A DNA stretch of 64,000 nt from the NCBI GenBank assembly GCA_033297075.1, contig MU858141.1:1-64000 (forward strand), given 5' to 3'. Under the pieces are notes generated by a model, which worked only from the letters and a program-made list of their open reading frames with translations, was not told where the DNA came from and did not search any database. A program made the translations under genes and the position numbers. This document shows positions 18,909-29,890 of the stretch, piece by piece. Each line of letters opens with the position of its first letter. Within the stretch, counting starts at the first letter, position 1. The DNA is from Rhypophila decipiens. Its lineage: Eukaryota; Ascomycota; Sordariomycetes; Sordariales; Naviculisporaceae.

Positions 18909-20894
18909 TTATCCATTCAAGTGAGGTAGGGCGTTGACATTCCCAGCCTCTACCGCCAGTTGTACCTTGCAATCCGGAACAAGAAGAACCACCTCAGTGC
19001 CCTGCTTTTTGAGCGGGATTGAATATTTGTCCGACACCAGGGCCGCGATTTCCGGGGTTTCGGGGTAGTCGGTGAGGAGTGTCAGATTCTTCAGAACCCC
19101 ATGGGTCGAGCTTGAACTTGAAGTGAGATGCCTGACTAGAGTTTTCCAGGGGGGCGAAAAGAGATGACCCACGAAATTGACACCGGTGAGTTCAAGGGTT
19201 TCCAAGGTTGAGAGATAAGGCTGCAGAAGATTCACAAGGAAGGTATCATATGCACCATGACAGTATCTCATATGAATCGGCATGATGAGAGCACAATTGA
19301 CGGTCAATCTCTTGAGATTTGGGAAAAGGTGTATTATTTTGGCTATTTCCCCATTGGTGTAGCAGTATCTGAACCTTGAGTAATATTTCCCAAAGTAATC
19401 TTGTATTGCGGCAGACAGGTACCAAGGGTTTTGGTGCCAGTGGCTCTGTTGATTGGGGTCCTGGCCGGGGTCAATCACCGATCCCAGCCCAATTTCTATG
19501 TGCTGAATGCTTTCTGTCAAGGGTGACGGAGAGAGAAATGCTGCCAATAAAATCTTTTGAGTGGTCTGGGCATCACGCCCTAGTGACGTGTTGGAACCTT
19601 TGGAGAAGTAATGCTGTTGGGGCTGGCCGCTGTGGCTGACTTTGGTCCCGGTACCATATTTCCAATGAAGCGGTATCCGGGCCTCGTGTTGCCCTGGCCA
19701 TCCCGGTTGTGATGGCACCTTCATAGGGGCGGGGGCTTTGTCATGGTGGTACGAAACGTATTCCGGCAGATTGCCAATATTGCCATTTGTGATGGTCGAC
19801 TTTCCGTATGTGATGGCGAGAGACTTCAGGGATAGGCCGGGGCTTGAAAATGGATGGATTTCTTCCGCGGTTCCCGACCAAGGTGGTGAGCGTTTTGAGT
19901 CAACAATGTAGCAGTCCTCCAACTTCAGCTCAGTGACCGTGTCTGGGATAATCGAGGTTAGTCGCGCCAGGTTGCACTCTCGCAGAATCAAGGTTTGCAG
20001 ATTTGGGGCGGCTGCAAGAAGCAGTGTGTAGTCGCCTTGTGGATCAAATCGAGGGTTGCTGCCTCTGGCATTAGCGTTCAGGGGGTATTCCAGGGCGAGG
20101 TGGGTAAGCTTGGGGAATGACGGTGCATTTCTCAATATTATTCCAGCAGGGGTCCGAGGTGGTTCCTCCTCTGTCTCGTCAGATGCTTCTGTTTCGTCCT
20201 CGATCCAGAAGAACCTGGGCAGCGTCAGGCGGGCTCTGGTGAGACTTGCCTGTGTGAGAAGAAGGAGAGCCGTTAACTGGGCCGGATAACCTCCCGGGGT
20301 GCGCTGGTTTTCGGGCTTATTTATTGGTATCTTCAAATGGTCCGTCCTTGTTCGCGCTGACTTTACAAGTCTCTTGACATAGCGGTAGATGAGCTGGCTG
20401 TAGAATTGTGGCAGTTGCTCTTTGTTCACCGTTGAAATGTCGGTGAAATCGATTGAGCGCACACTTCCTATGAGGAAAGGTTTGGTGCAAAGGCAAGTGA
20501 TAAGCCCGACAAATATGGTGCTGAAAAGATCGAGCGTTCTCAGACCCGCTACGTCTCGATGAGGGAATGCGATATCTCCGATGAGAATGGGCTGAAAAGC
20601 GAGGTACATTGCCTTGGATGTTCGTGCAAGAGCTGATAAAGTGAGAAAGTCGGAACGTTCCAGGAGCGCTCGGGGTGGAATGATGCAACGGGTTATCATG
20701 AGTCTAATCTCGAGGGGAAGACGAGCTAGCCAATGCGTCTGGGCAGCATCCCAGTCAGTGGCTAGACTTGTGAATGCACAGCTGTCAACCACGAAAATTG
20801 TCCACAAACCCTCGCAGAATAGGTCGTGTACCTGCCTATCCATTTCGCGGGTATGGAAGGTAAGGTAATATGTCAACAAGCTATGAAGGTGCAA
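18909..20894 (-). CDS. F-box-like/leucine-rich protein, intact paralog
   Basis: A single uninterrupted exon gives 661 aa from ATG 20894, or 644 aa from ATG 20843 (MDRQVHDLFCEGLW). The F-box-like motif is RLPLEIRLMITRCI, about residues 57-70, followed by LSALARTSKAMYLAFQPILI. Leucine-rich segments follow: PKLTHLALEYPL, PNLQTLILRECNL, VTELKLEDCYIV, LSLKSLAITYG, LFPNLKRLTVNCAL and LSTLETLELTGVNF. This is the layout of fungal F-box proteins that use LRR-like repeats to bind substrates for SCF ubiquitination. It is the only one of the three F-box-type genes here without a broken frame, and lies on the opposite strand to the other two. The substrate cannot be inferred. Confidence 0.75.
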   Translation of the reverse strand: MHLHSLLTYYLTFHTREMDRQVHDLFCEGLWTIFVVDSCAFTSLATDWDAAQTHWLARLPLEIRLMITRCIIPPRALLERSDFLTLSALARTSKAMYLAFQPILIGDIAFPHRDVAGLRTLDLFSTIFVGLITCLCTKPFLIGSVRSIDFTDISTVNKEQLPQFYSQLIYRYVKRLVKSARTRTDHLKIPINKPENQRTPGGYPAQLTALLLLTQASLTRARLTLPRFFWIEDETEASDETEEEPPRTPAGIILRNAPSFPKLTHLALEYPLNANARGSNPRFDPQGDYTLLLAAAPNLQTLILRECNLARLTSIIPDTVTELKLEDCYIVDSKRSPPWSGTAEEIHPFSSPGLSLKSLAITYGKSTITNGNIGNLPEYVSYHHDKAPAPMKVPSQPGWPGQHEARIPLHWKYGTGTKVSHSGQPQQHYFSKGSNTSLGRDAQTTQKILLAAFLSPSPLTESIQHIEIGLGSVIDPGQDPNQQSHWHQNPWYLSAAIQDYFGKYYSRFRYCYTNGEIAKIIHLFPNLKRLTVNCALIMPIHMRYCHGAYDTFLVNLLQPYLSTLETLELTGVNFVGHLFSPPWKTLVRHLTSSSSSTHGVLKNLTLLTDYPETPEIAALVSDKYSIPLKKQGTEVVLLVPDCKVQLAVEAGNVNALPHLNG

Positions 20895-21201
20895 TGGAGA
20901 TATGGTGGCCTGTCAGATAGTTGCTCGCGAGTTAACGGAAGGCTGGAAGCGGTCCTGATAGATCTATACGTGTTAATATACGATGTAATATAACAGTCTC
21001 GCCAGCTCCATCTCTGCACCAAGGTAAGGCACTCGAAGCATCTATGCATCCCAAAGAAGTCTGAAACTAGATCTCTGTAACCAAAACAAGGCCTGACCAG
21101 TTTAATCATCGATGCTTCGTGAGCGGACAATGCCAGTTCAAAAACCGAGAGCCACTAACAATACTCCTGGACAAAGGGTACAGGCTGTACATCTTAGTCA
21201 A
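20895..21201. other. Promoter side of the F-box gene, no further gene
   Basis: Sequence between the start of the minus-strand F-box gene and the repeat element at 21202. The last 8 bp (21194-21201, TTAGTCAA) are the left target-site duplication of that element. Confidence 0.5.
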
Positions 21202-21504
21202 GGCCCCTAATATACAAGCACTAGTCTTCTCGTATGCAGGTACTAGTCTTCTTATATATAGATACAACTCTTATTAGAATAGAGGCTATGAATGGCTACA
21301 ATAAAGGCGTTAACTAGCTAGAATAAATACCTTATTTCGACTAGAATAGAGGCTTTGACTAGTTAGATTAAATGCTTTGACTCTCTAGAATAGAGGCCTT
21401 ACTTGACTAGAATAAATACCTTGAGAAAAGGACTGGAAATTTGACTATTTGGACTAGTGCTAGTGCTTGTATACGAGAGTAGTGGTGCCTAAATATCAGA
21501 CGCC
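21202..21504. mobile_element. Non-autonomous hAT-like element with 22-bp tandem interior, copy 1
   Basis: The 303-bp unit starts GGCCCCTAATATACAAGCAC and ends GTGCCTAAATATCAGACGCC; the ends are imperfect inverted repeats (14 of 20 terminal positions pair, and similarity continues for about 45 bp through ACTAGTC/GACTAGT). An exact 8-bp duplication TTAGTCAA flanks it at 21194-21201 and 21505-21512. The interior consists of degenerate units such as CTAGAATAAATACCTT, in the opposite orientation to the other copies. It has no coding capacity. An 8-bp duplication is the hallmark of hAT transposons. Confidence 0.8.
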
Positions 21505-21512
21505 TTAGTCAA

Positions 21513-23345
21513 ATACTAAAGGATGGTCTGATGGAAGCAAAGGTTTATTTACTCTTTCCCCTACTGTCCGATAGTAATAGGTAATAATGAACAACACTTA
21601 GATAGGTGCTAATAGTATTGTTCTCTACTTAAATGGGTACTAGAGTGTCTATTGTCCTGCAAGGGTTATGAATAGTGCATTCGTACAATATAACTAGCTA
21701 GATAGCCCTAATTATTAATCCTCATTAACTTGCAAGGACAGCTTACCACACCTCTTCTCTAATTCGCCAATGTGGTAACTGTTGGATCAAACGCTGTAAG
21801 CGAAGGTTCTGGCAGTGGCCAGAACCATGTATTTGTAATAAGTTTGCCACAGCCGCGTAAACTGACGCGTAATGGCTTGCCACCATTCACAGCTATAAGA
21901 GGCTCTCTGGCGAAGCCAGAGAACCGAGATAGAAAAAGCAAGAACAACAGACCTGATCACAACGCATAACAGCCTGCCGCAGCAGTAGGCCTCGTGCAAC
22001 GTGATCTGGGTCCGTGACTTCACCACTTCAGACGTCTTTACATTAAATTGCAACCAACAGTAACCTTTGTATTCATCTTTCTCGCTTATCTACCGCATTC
22101 CACCGGAAATAGTCAAGTTGGTTTACCTTGTTGTACAAGGTTAAAAGAAAACCTGCTCCTTGTGGCTTTGTGAATTGATACCGGTTCTTATAGAAGCAAC
22201 ACATTCACTTGTGTTATAGAGGGCCTATTGTACTATTCAACAAAATGCCCCTGGCCGACGTTTCTTCTGCATCCTTTTTGCGTTTAGGCCAGGTTGGGGA
22301 TTCCAGCTGGATCGCTGATGATCCGCCTCTTTGACTGGGAGCTCATCTCGCGATATTTGTTGCGACACGGAGAATCAAAGTATCGACGAAACTGTAAGCG
22401 TCGTTGCCACGATCCAGACGGTGAGCCACTGTTACCAAACACAACACGACTCTGGGGTTTAGAGAGTGATACTTTGGTAAGAAAGCTGGGTGAACCTTGA
22501 TGCATAAACAGGCAAGTAAGTACCCATAAGGCTACGCAGGGAAGGCTCTCGAGCAGGGGTGTACTCTTTCCTTTGGTTCGTGAACTTCACTATTGTGACT
22601 CTTCTATGAGTCGATACTCAATAGTATGTGTCTAATGCACTTTGGCTAAAATCATTTTATTCAAGTTTGCTTCTTACATGTAAGTTGCCTGGTGTTTTTG
22701 ATAGGGTTATCTTGGTGAACTGCTCAGTTTTTTTGAGTTGATCAAGTTGATGGCTCACTGGGAGATTTCACGTAGAAACGAGAACCCTCCTGACTTTATT
22801 TAGTTTTTCTCTTGCTCTCCTTGTTTGCCCTTTGGAGTTGCAACTAAAGGCCTGAAGTATCCAGCAAGCGGGTGGAAACAAAAGATGGCGTAGCAAATAC
22901 AGGACATGAATCATAATAAAATGAACAAGAGTCATATAGTGCTCTTTCGATTATTTAGGACGAGATGAGGGTATGGACGTACCAAACCCCACACGTAAAG
23001 AAGTAAAGGTTGAGTCCTAAAAGTTTCGAATCAAGGGCCTGGGGGAAGAAAGTGCAAGGCATCAAAGTTTTAACTGAAAGACATCGAGACTCTGACTCAA
23101 GGGCATAAAGATGTTGATTCAAAGGTGTTAAGTGATTCGTTCTAATGGCTACATTTTGTTTGCAGACGCATTTCCGCTGTATTCCGCAAGATATCAATGA
23201 TTTAATGATGTCGTTGCTCCTCTGCACCCTACCCCGCGGATTACTTCAAGTTCTCAGATAGAACCTCAGCCATCCCTGCTAGCCCGACTTGAAGCCACAG
23301 GTGCCACGGTGATTACAGACCTGTTCTCGACATTGTTCCGACCAA
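21513..23345. other. Gene-free stretch of 1.8 kb with a hairpin cluster
   Basis: No convincing ORF. The feature of note is the group of short stem-loops at 21805-21922, listed separately. AT-rich sequence between 22600 and 23000 shows nothing recognisable. Confidence 0.45.
21805..21922. repeat. Cluster of four short stem-loops
   Basis: Stem 1 is GGTTCTGGC/GCCAGAACC (21805-21826, loop of 4). Stem 2 is CGCGT/ACGCG (21854-21869). Stem 3 is AATGG/CCATT (21871-21887). Stem 4 is TCTCTGGC/GCCAGAGA (21904-21922, loop of 3). Stems 1 and 4 share a CTGGC core. No tRNA or known ncRNA fold was recognised. Confidence 0.6.
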
Positions 23346-25079
23346 ATGGCGATCCTCACACTACCTAATGAGCTTCTCGATATGATACTGTTCCCACACG
23401 AGGGAATCTCAACCAAAAGCGACTTGACCTTCCTCTTCAACGCAGCTTCCACCTGCAAACATTTTCGAGAAATCATCATTCCAATCTTGTATCGGCACCT
23501 AGGGGGCCTTGATCCAGAGTACGATGGCTCGTGGGACGAGAAGTCTGCTTACAGTCTCATCCGTACCCTGGCGCAAAACCCTCACTTATGCAGTCTTGTC
23601 CGGTCACTCTCGTACACGGAATCCCGGGCTAATCGGGATGGGCGGGAAATTTGACACATCTCTGACCGAGTACTCTTGGCCCTGTTATCACTTTCCAAGA
23701 ACACCTTAACTCGAGCGGTGTTGGGGCTTCCCCGTACAAATCAAAAGTCTGGCGACGAGGTACACCCCGTCCGGGACTGGGTCGAGCATGATGATGACGG
23801 CGTCAGCTTTTGTCGCTTCCCGCTGATGTTGGAAAAGCTCACATATCTCACGGTTTGTGGAAACGTCGACGGGATTTACCGAAGCCTTGTCTGCTGTATC
23901 CACGCCCTCCTTAGCAACACTCCAAATATAGAGTCATTGCACCTCGTGGATGTGCTTTTGCCCCCAGATATTCATCTTCCTGGGAGTTTACAATCATTGA
24001 CCCTCGAAAACTGCCGCCTGTTACGAGTTGATCGCCATAATGGTACCTGCGATTTTCCCGCGAGTCTCGTCCAACTCTGCGGTCGGCTGATATGCTTGCG
24101 GATCGACCCAAGAGGTCCAACGCACGAGTTGGAACTTGAATCTGCCGCCGATGAAGGTCTATCCCGCTTTCCACAGCTCCCCCGTCACTACGAACCGTCC
24201 GAGTGGGATCCACCATTTTCAGCACTGATAGATGAGGATGATGACTCGGAGTTTCTTGAGGAAGCATTTGATAACTATTTAGCTTCATCTGGCCACAATG
24301 GAGATGATATAAAGACCGACGCGGTCGCGAAAGCCGTCATTAAAATCATCCAAAGCGCTTCCACGACCCTTGAGCGGATTCATTGGGGGGTATCAGAAAT
24401 TGGATATTTCCACGAATCGAGCCCGAGGATAGGTTCTCTGAAATTAGCCAAACTGAAAACTATCTCAATACACTGTTCGAACCTTAGACTTCTGGACGGC
24501 AGTCGCCAGTACGCTTCTAACCTACTGAGAGCTACCTTCGAGGGTTGCGCCCGCCTCGAAGTCATCGAGTTGGTTTGGGATGGGTACTTCGATTCTGTCG
24601 AGAGTCGGGTCATCAGATTTGCCCTCTCCGAATTCGCCGATGTTGTCGTTGAGGAAAAGGGAAAGGGGAGCACATTTAACAGCTTGAAGGAACTAATTCT
24701 CGTGCCCCACTGTAAAGGTGAAACGTGTCGACTCTTGGGCAACCGTTCTCTGTTCAATCTTAGAAGTGTCATGAAAGTTTCTGTTATGGTGTCTAGCTGG
24801 GACCGTAATGGGCTGAGTAGACTTCAGTGCTACATGCCCTTGGGGGCGTTGTTGCGGCCTAGCGAAAATGGGCACAATTGTCCGGCTTATCAGTCATGGT
24901 ACTGCTCAAGCTCACAACCTGGAATTCAAGTTGATGTTGTGCCGGTGTTATCTTCATTCCTTCCTTCTTTTGCTACACCAACGGGAGCTTCAAGCGAGTC
25001 CGGTCAATTTATTTTCACGGCAGAGATAGTCCTGTACCGCCGCGCGCACTTTATTCTTCAGCCAAATATGAATAGATAG
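23346..25079 (+). pseudogene. F-box-type gene, single in-frame TGA
   Basis: One frame runs from ATG 23346 to 25079 with a single stop, TGA at 23652-23654. The N-terminus MAILTLPNELLDMILFPHEG is a clear F-box, followed by FNAASTCKHFREIIIPILYR. Downstream in the same frame are LTYLTVCGNV, IESLHLVDVLLP, LQSLTLENCRLL, LICLRIDPRG, TLERIHWGV and LKTISIHCSN, matching the 12.3-kb gene. No intron with usable splice sites removes the TGA. The full protein would be 577 aa. The stop follows 102 codons, so without readthrough only the F-box part would be made. It may be a recent pseudogene, since the remaining 475 codons are open. Confidence 0.75.
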
Positions 25080-25646
25080 ATTATGGACAACAGAAAACAC
25101 AAGTTTGTTTCGCTCTCTAACAATAACATGTTACTCAGGCCGATGATGTGTCCCTTGGTACGTAGCGGACCTTGGTGTGATTCGCAGGTTCGATCTAGGC
25201 CCGTGGTACCTTCCTGCCGTCCAACACCCGTCCCACCTGCGTCTGTCCCCTCGTTCCGTTAAAGTTTGACAGTGGATTCAGTCTTAGTGGAACAATCTAG
25301 ATCAGAGACACAACCCGGTGTGAGCGGATTTAAGCGTAAACGGTTCGGAAGGAAGGAAGGAAGGATTGAAGGTCGGCCTTGTGGGAAGCAATCTTCCTAC
25401 CTTCCCCAATCTGGTATCACCGGTGAACTGGGCCCGTGACTACTTCCATCTGTCTTCCGCCCTTAATGCAACTTCCCACTTCCTTTTATTTTCCGCCCTA
25501 CTGCCCACCGGGCCGGAATCCAGGCAAAGTTGACTTCTCGCACTTGTACACATGCCCTCTTCAAAGCCACTCGTTTCAATTGCTCCAAAACTTTGCTTCT
25601 GTCTGTCATTCGCTCCGCCGGCTCCATCTCCTCCCTTTGCAATACA
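25080..25646. other. Gene-free stretch, GH55 promoter
   Basis: No ORF of note. A short GGAA tandem run lies at about 25349-25366. The segment precedes the GH55 glucanase start. Confidence 0.5.
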
Positions 25647-28298
25647 ATGAAGTTCATCTTTCTCTTGCTGAGAGTGGGGTCCATCGTCAGCGCCGACTAC
25701 TGGCTGGAGCGAATACAGCATCAAGGCCTTGCCCCCTTCAGCGGCACTACTGCCTACCCGGTTTTTCGCAGCGTCAAGGCGTTCGGTGCCAAGGGAGACG
25801 GAAGTATGGTGATTCTGACTAAAGACACGCCACGTGATGGCTAACGAATCTCTGTTCAGTCCAGGATGATACCTCGTTTATCCAGGCAGCAATCAGTGCC
25901 GGCGGCCGTTGCGGTGGTAAGAATGGATGTACTGGGTCGACCAAAACTCCCGCGGTTGTCTACTTTCCTTCCGGAACCTACCTGATCACCGAACCGCTCA
26001 TCAACTTCTATTACACCCAGCTGATCGGAGATCCCAACAATATGCCCATGCTGAAGGCCGCAGCAAGCTTTCCTACAGGTGACGATGGCACCGGTATGAT
26101 CAATGGTGACGAGTACCTGGGCTCCCCTCGTATGTAAATGCCCAAATGCAAGCTAGTGCGACTTCAATTGACGAGGAATTTCAGTTCTCGAGTTCGGCGC
26201 GACCAATGTTTTCTATCGGCAGCTTCGAAATATGGTCTTTGATGCGACAGCGGTTAAGGGAAAGGTCAATGCCATCCACTGGCCTTCTTCTCAGGCAACA
26301 TCGATCCAGAATTGTGTTTTTAATCTCTCCCCAGACATCGACGATGAACACACCGGTATCTTTGTCGAGGGTGGAAGCGGCGGCATGATGTCAGACCTTG
26401 TTTTCAATGGAGGGAAATTCGGGGCTCGGTTCGGTAACCAGCAATACACGACGCGCAACCTCACGTTCAACGGCTGCGACACTGCCATTCTCCAGATCTG
26501 GAATTGGGGTTGGACCTACAAGTCTCTGAACATCAATCAATGCAAGATCGGCATCAACATGTCCGCCATCGAAGTGGGTTCAGTTACTTTGCTCGACTCT
26601 GCGTTCACAAATGTCAACGTCGCTATGATCACGGGACGGAATGACACGACCGGCCGTGGGTCGCTGATGACAGAGAATGTGAACTACACCAACACCGACG
26701 TGGTTTTGATGGGTTCGGACAACACAGTCCTACTCTTGGGAAACCCCAATGGAATGGTCGCCGACAGTGGCTATGCCAATGTGAGTTCAGGTCTTTGTCC
26801 ATCTCCAGTCTCTAGGCTTTGATGGCTGACGGTTGTTCAGGGGAATCTTTATGCCCCATATGGCCCAATCTCGTATGATGGGCGGGATAGCGCATACTTT
26901 CATCAACCCTGGACTCTGAAGGATGGGTGGAAGTATTACGAACGAAGCAAGCCGCAGTATCAGAGTGTGAACGTCAATGATTTCCTCTCCGCCCGATCGG
27001 TTGGCGCGGCTGGAGACGCCAATGCCGATGATACCGCTGCACTGAACAAACTCTTCATCCAGGCCAGCACCGACCAGAAAATTGCGTTTCTGGATGCCGG
27101 CCATTATATCGTGACCGATACAGTGTTCATACCGGCTGGCGTCCGGGTTGTCGGTGAAGCTATGGCGGCTATTATTATTGGCACTGGCGTGAGATTTTCG
27201 AACATCGACTCGCCTTATCCCGTGGTACGGATTGGTAGGCCAAACGAGCTCGGCTGGGTGGAGATGAGCGACATCATTGTGTCTACTCGGGGTCCTGCTG
27301 CCGGGGCAGTCCTCATAGAGTACAATCTGCACACACAAACTGGTGGAGGAAACAGTGTTGGTCAAATCGGCAACGTCCCTTCGGGTCTATGGGATGTTCA
27401 CGTGCGAATCGGGGGCTATGAAGGGTCCCAACTCCAGGTTTCGCAGTGTCCCACGACACCAACCCTTACCCAGGCCGACTATGTAAACCCAAACTGTATC
27501 GGGGCATACATGAGCATGCATATCACCCGCACAGCCAGAAATCTCTACATGGAGAATTGTTGGCTTTGGACCGCCGATCACGATTTGGATGATCTCCACA
27601 ACAACGCGACCCAGATCTCGGTTTTTGCTGGCCGCGGCATGTTGATCGACAACGCCCAGAACGTGTGGCTGATGGGCACTGCGGCTGAGCATCACACACT
27701 TTACCAGTATCAAATCATAAACTCCACAGACATTTTCATCGCCCAGGCACAGACCGAGACGCCTTATTATCAGCCAAATCCACCCGCCCCAGCGCCGTTT
27801 TCCAACTTGAACGCTACGATCTATGATCCTGATTTCGAATTTGACTGCAACAGCACGACCTACTTTAACGAGACCTATATCAATGGCAGTCTAAGTGAGT
27901 TGGGAAATCCACCTTGTGCCATGGCCTGGGGAATGCGCGTTCTGGGGTCCTCAAACGTTGTGGCATACGGCATGGGCTTGTACAGCTTCTTCAACAACTA
28001 CAATACCACCTGTAGTCGCGTTGATCTTGGGATGGAGGTCTGCCAGGCCCGCATCTTTTGGGTTGGCCCTGTGCTTGAAGATAGTAACGTTGTTGGTGGG
28101 GAAGACCTGGATCCGCGGCTGGGCAAGAATGGATCGCACCTTGGAGGCCATATCGGAAATGATTTGACAGACATCTCCTTATACAACCTGGCCACAGTCG
28201 GGAGTGTCAGTATGGTGACGAGGTTGGGCAATGACGTTGCAGCTTGGTTTCAGAATCAGGCTACCTTTGCGACCGCAGTCGCCGTGTTCAAGTTCTGA
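25647..28298 (+). CDS. Secreted exo-beta-1,3-glucanase, GH55 family
   Basis: Four exons: 25647-25803, 25860-26129, 26185-26780 and 26841-28298, with introns of 56, 55 and 60 bp; the phases close to 826 aa. The signal peptide is MKFIFLLLRVGSIVSA. The protein has two tandem right-handed beta-helix modules of the pectate-lyase-superfamily type, each opening with a GD-rich motif: FGAKGDGIQDDTSFIQAAI near residue 46 and VGAAGDANADDTAALNKLF near residue 395. Other family features are VVYFPSGTYLIT, QLIGDP, YMENCWLWTADHDLD and many N-glycosylation sites. Family members hydrolyse beta-1,3-glucan outside the cell. No frame break was found, unlike several neighbours. Confidence 0.92.
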
Positions 28299-28479
28299 AT
28301 GCCGACTTTCGGATTCTGGGCAAAAGGGGTCGTGGCAGCTGTGTCGAGCTCACAATTTTGGTCTCTGCTTCTTATTTTCTTCAGGGTCGGAACAGTTTAT
28401 ATCTATGTGGTTGATAGATTGTTGAGAGCTATAACTTTTAATTCTTAAGTAAATCTTTTGTGTTTTGCTTTCGCTGCCC

Positions 28480-28909
28480 AGAGGCTTTTATTCGAGCCAG
28501 TCAAGGCATTTCTTCGAGCCAGTCAAGGCATTTATTCGAGCCAGTTAAGGCATTTATTCGAGCTAGTTAAGTCATCTATTCTAGTCTAGTTAGGGCATAT
28601 ATTCGAGTCGTCGAGGTATTTATTCGAGTTCGTCGAGGTATTTATTCTAGTCTAGTAAAGGCATATATTCTAGCTAGTTAGAGTATTTATTCGAACTATT
28701 AAAGATATTTATTTAAGCTAGTTAAGGTATTTATTCTAGTCTAGTCAGGGTAACGTTATTTATTCCAGCTAATTAAGCTCTTTATTCTAGTCTAACTTTA
28801 GTTAAAGCTTATTCTAGCTAACTAAGGCATTTATTCTAGAATAGTAGTACTAGTATATAGAAGACTGGTATCTGTATACGGGAGTAGTGGCGCCTGAATA
28901 TTAGGCGCC
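28480..28909. mobile_element. hAT-like tandem-unit element, copy 2 (left end lost)
   Basis: About sixteen degenerate 22-bp units (AAGGCATTTATTCGAGCCAG type) run from about 28480 to 28850. The right end GCGCCTGAATATTAGGCGCC (28890-28909) matches the left end of copy 4 at 18 of 20 positions when inverted. No left terminal repeat and no matching target duplication were found. The element starts about 180 bp after the GH55 stop codon, so it may overlap that 3' UTR. Confidence 0.65.
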
Positions 28910-29120
28910 TTTTAATATTTGCTTTGAGTTTGATCTTTATTTGGAAGGCCCGGCAGAGTTTATATCAGAGTCGTCGTCGGTCAAATGCTGGCTCGCTGAG
29001 GTTACTGAAATAGTTGTCATTAGAGAACATGGAGGATAACAACTCTCCTCGACGGTAAATACGGTGACTGAAATAGACTCAGCACCAGAGTCTCTGAGTG
29101 CCATAATCAACCCCCAATAG

Positions 29121-29360
29121 TTAATAACCGTAATATTTCGGAGGTTCTGTATTGACATTGTAAGTGTTCGAAGCCGCGGCGTTCCGAGAGGGGAGGCGTC
29201 GATGCTTCGGAATCTTGTAGGCTACGCGGAGCAGAGCACTAAGAAGCGATAAACCCGCTATAACAATGCCAATAATTGGCCCGGTGCCCAACCCAGATGA
29301 GCTCTGGCTTGGGTCGCCTTCGGAAGGTTTCTCTTTGGTTGGCGAAAACCTATCTAGAGA
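29121..29360 (-). pseudogene. C-terminal fragment of a single-TM surface protein
   Basis: The minus frame is open from 29360 to a TAA at 29121-29123. It reads a polar Ser/Glu-rich stretch, then a membrane segment (GPIIGIVIAGLSLLSALLRV), then a basic juxtamembrane KIPKHRR and a tail ending NTEPPKYYGY. This is the usual end of fungal TM sensors. There is no ATG in the open part and an in-frame TAG at 29361-29363; a splice acceptor could lie there, but I found no convincing upstream exon before the neighbouring gene at 29891. It is likely a gene remnant beside the repeat element. Confidence 0.35.
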
Positions 29361-29890
29361 CTAGAGTTCTCAGAGGCGCCTACTCGAATTTCTCTCCTCC
29401 TCTTCCTCAATTCCATTGTGCTGACTGGAGTAGATCTGAGGTGTATTTACCCATGGAAGGAGAAGATAGACGGCATTGAGTTATACATTATTGTCCTTTG
29501 GAATCTTGTGTCGTATATTTTGGCCTGGATGGCTTATTAGATTTGTAGGCCACACGCGGAATTAGTCTCTTCATATTAAATGAAGTAGCCTTTTGCGTTT
29601 GGAATGGTAGACAGGAACGTCATTGGTCATGTTTCCAATAAAAGCTTTAAGTTAAGGCGTATGGGATAAAATCTTCAATCTCATGCAGGTCGTACAGTGC
29701 ACAAGCCTGACAAGGTCACATTGTCCCTCGCAATTTTGTTTGCTCTTCTCTCCATTCCCGAAACACTTCAGGACTCACGATTCGCCTTCCACCGCCTCCC
29801 ACCGACTCTCACCACCAGACGCCATTCTGCCTGTCAAATTTGAGTTGAAGACCTTTGCCCTATTCGATACCTGACCTTGACGATCACATC

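Noticed and set aside
28434..28917. CTTTTAAT on both sides of repeat copy 2 as a target duplication
   Set aside because: The left CTTTTAAT is not followed by the GGC-type terminus, so the match is probably chance in AT-rich DNA.
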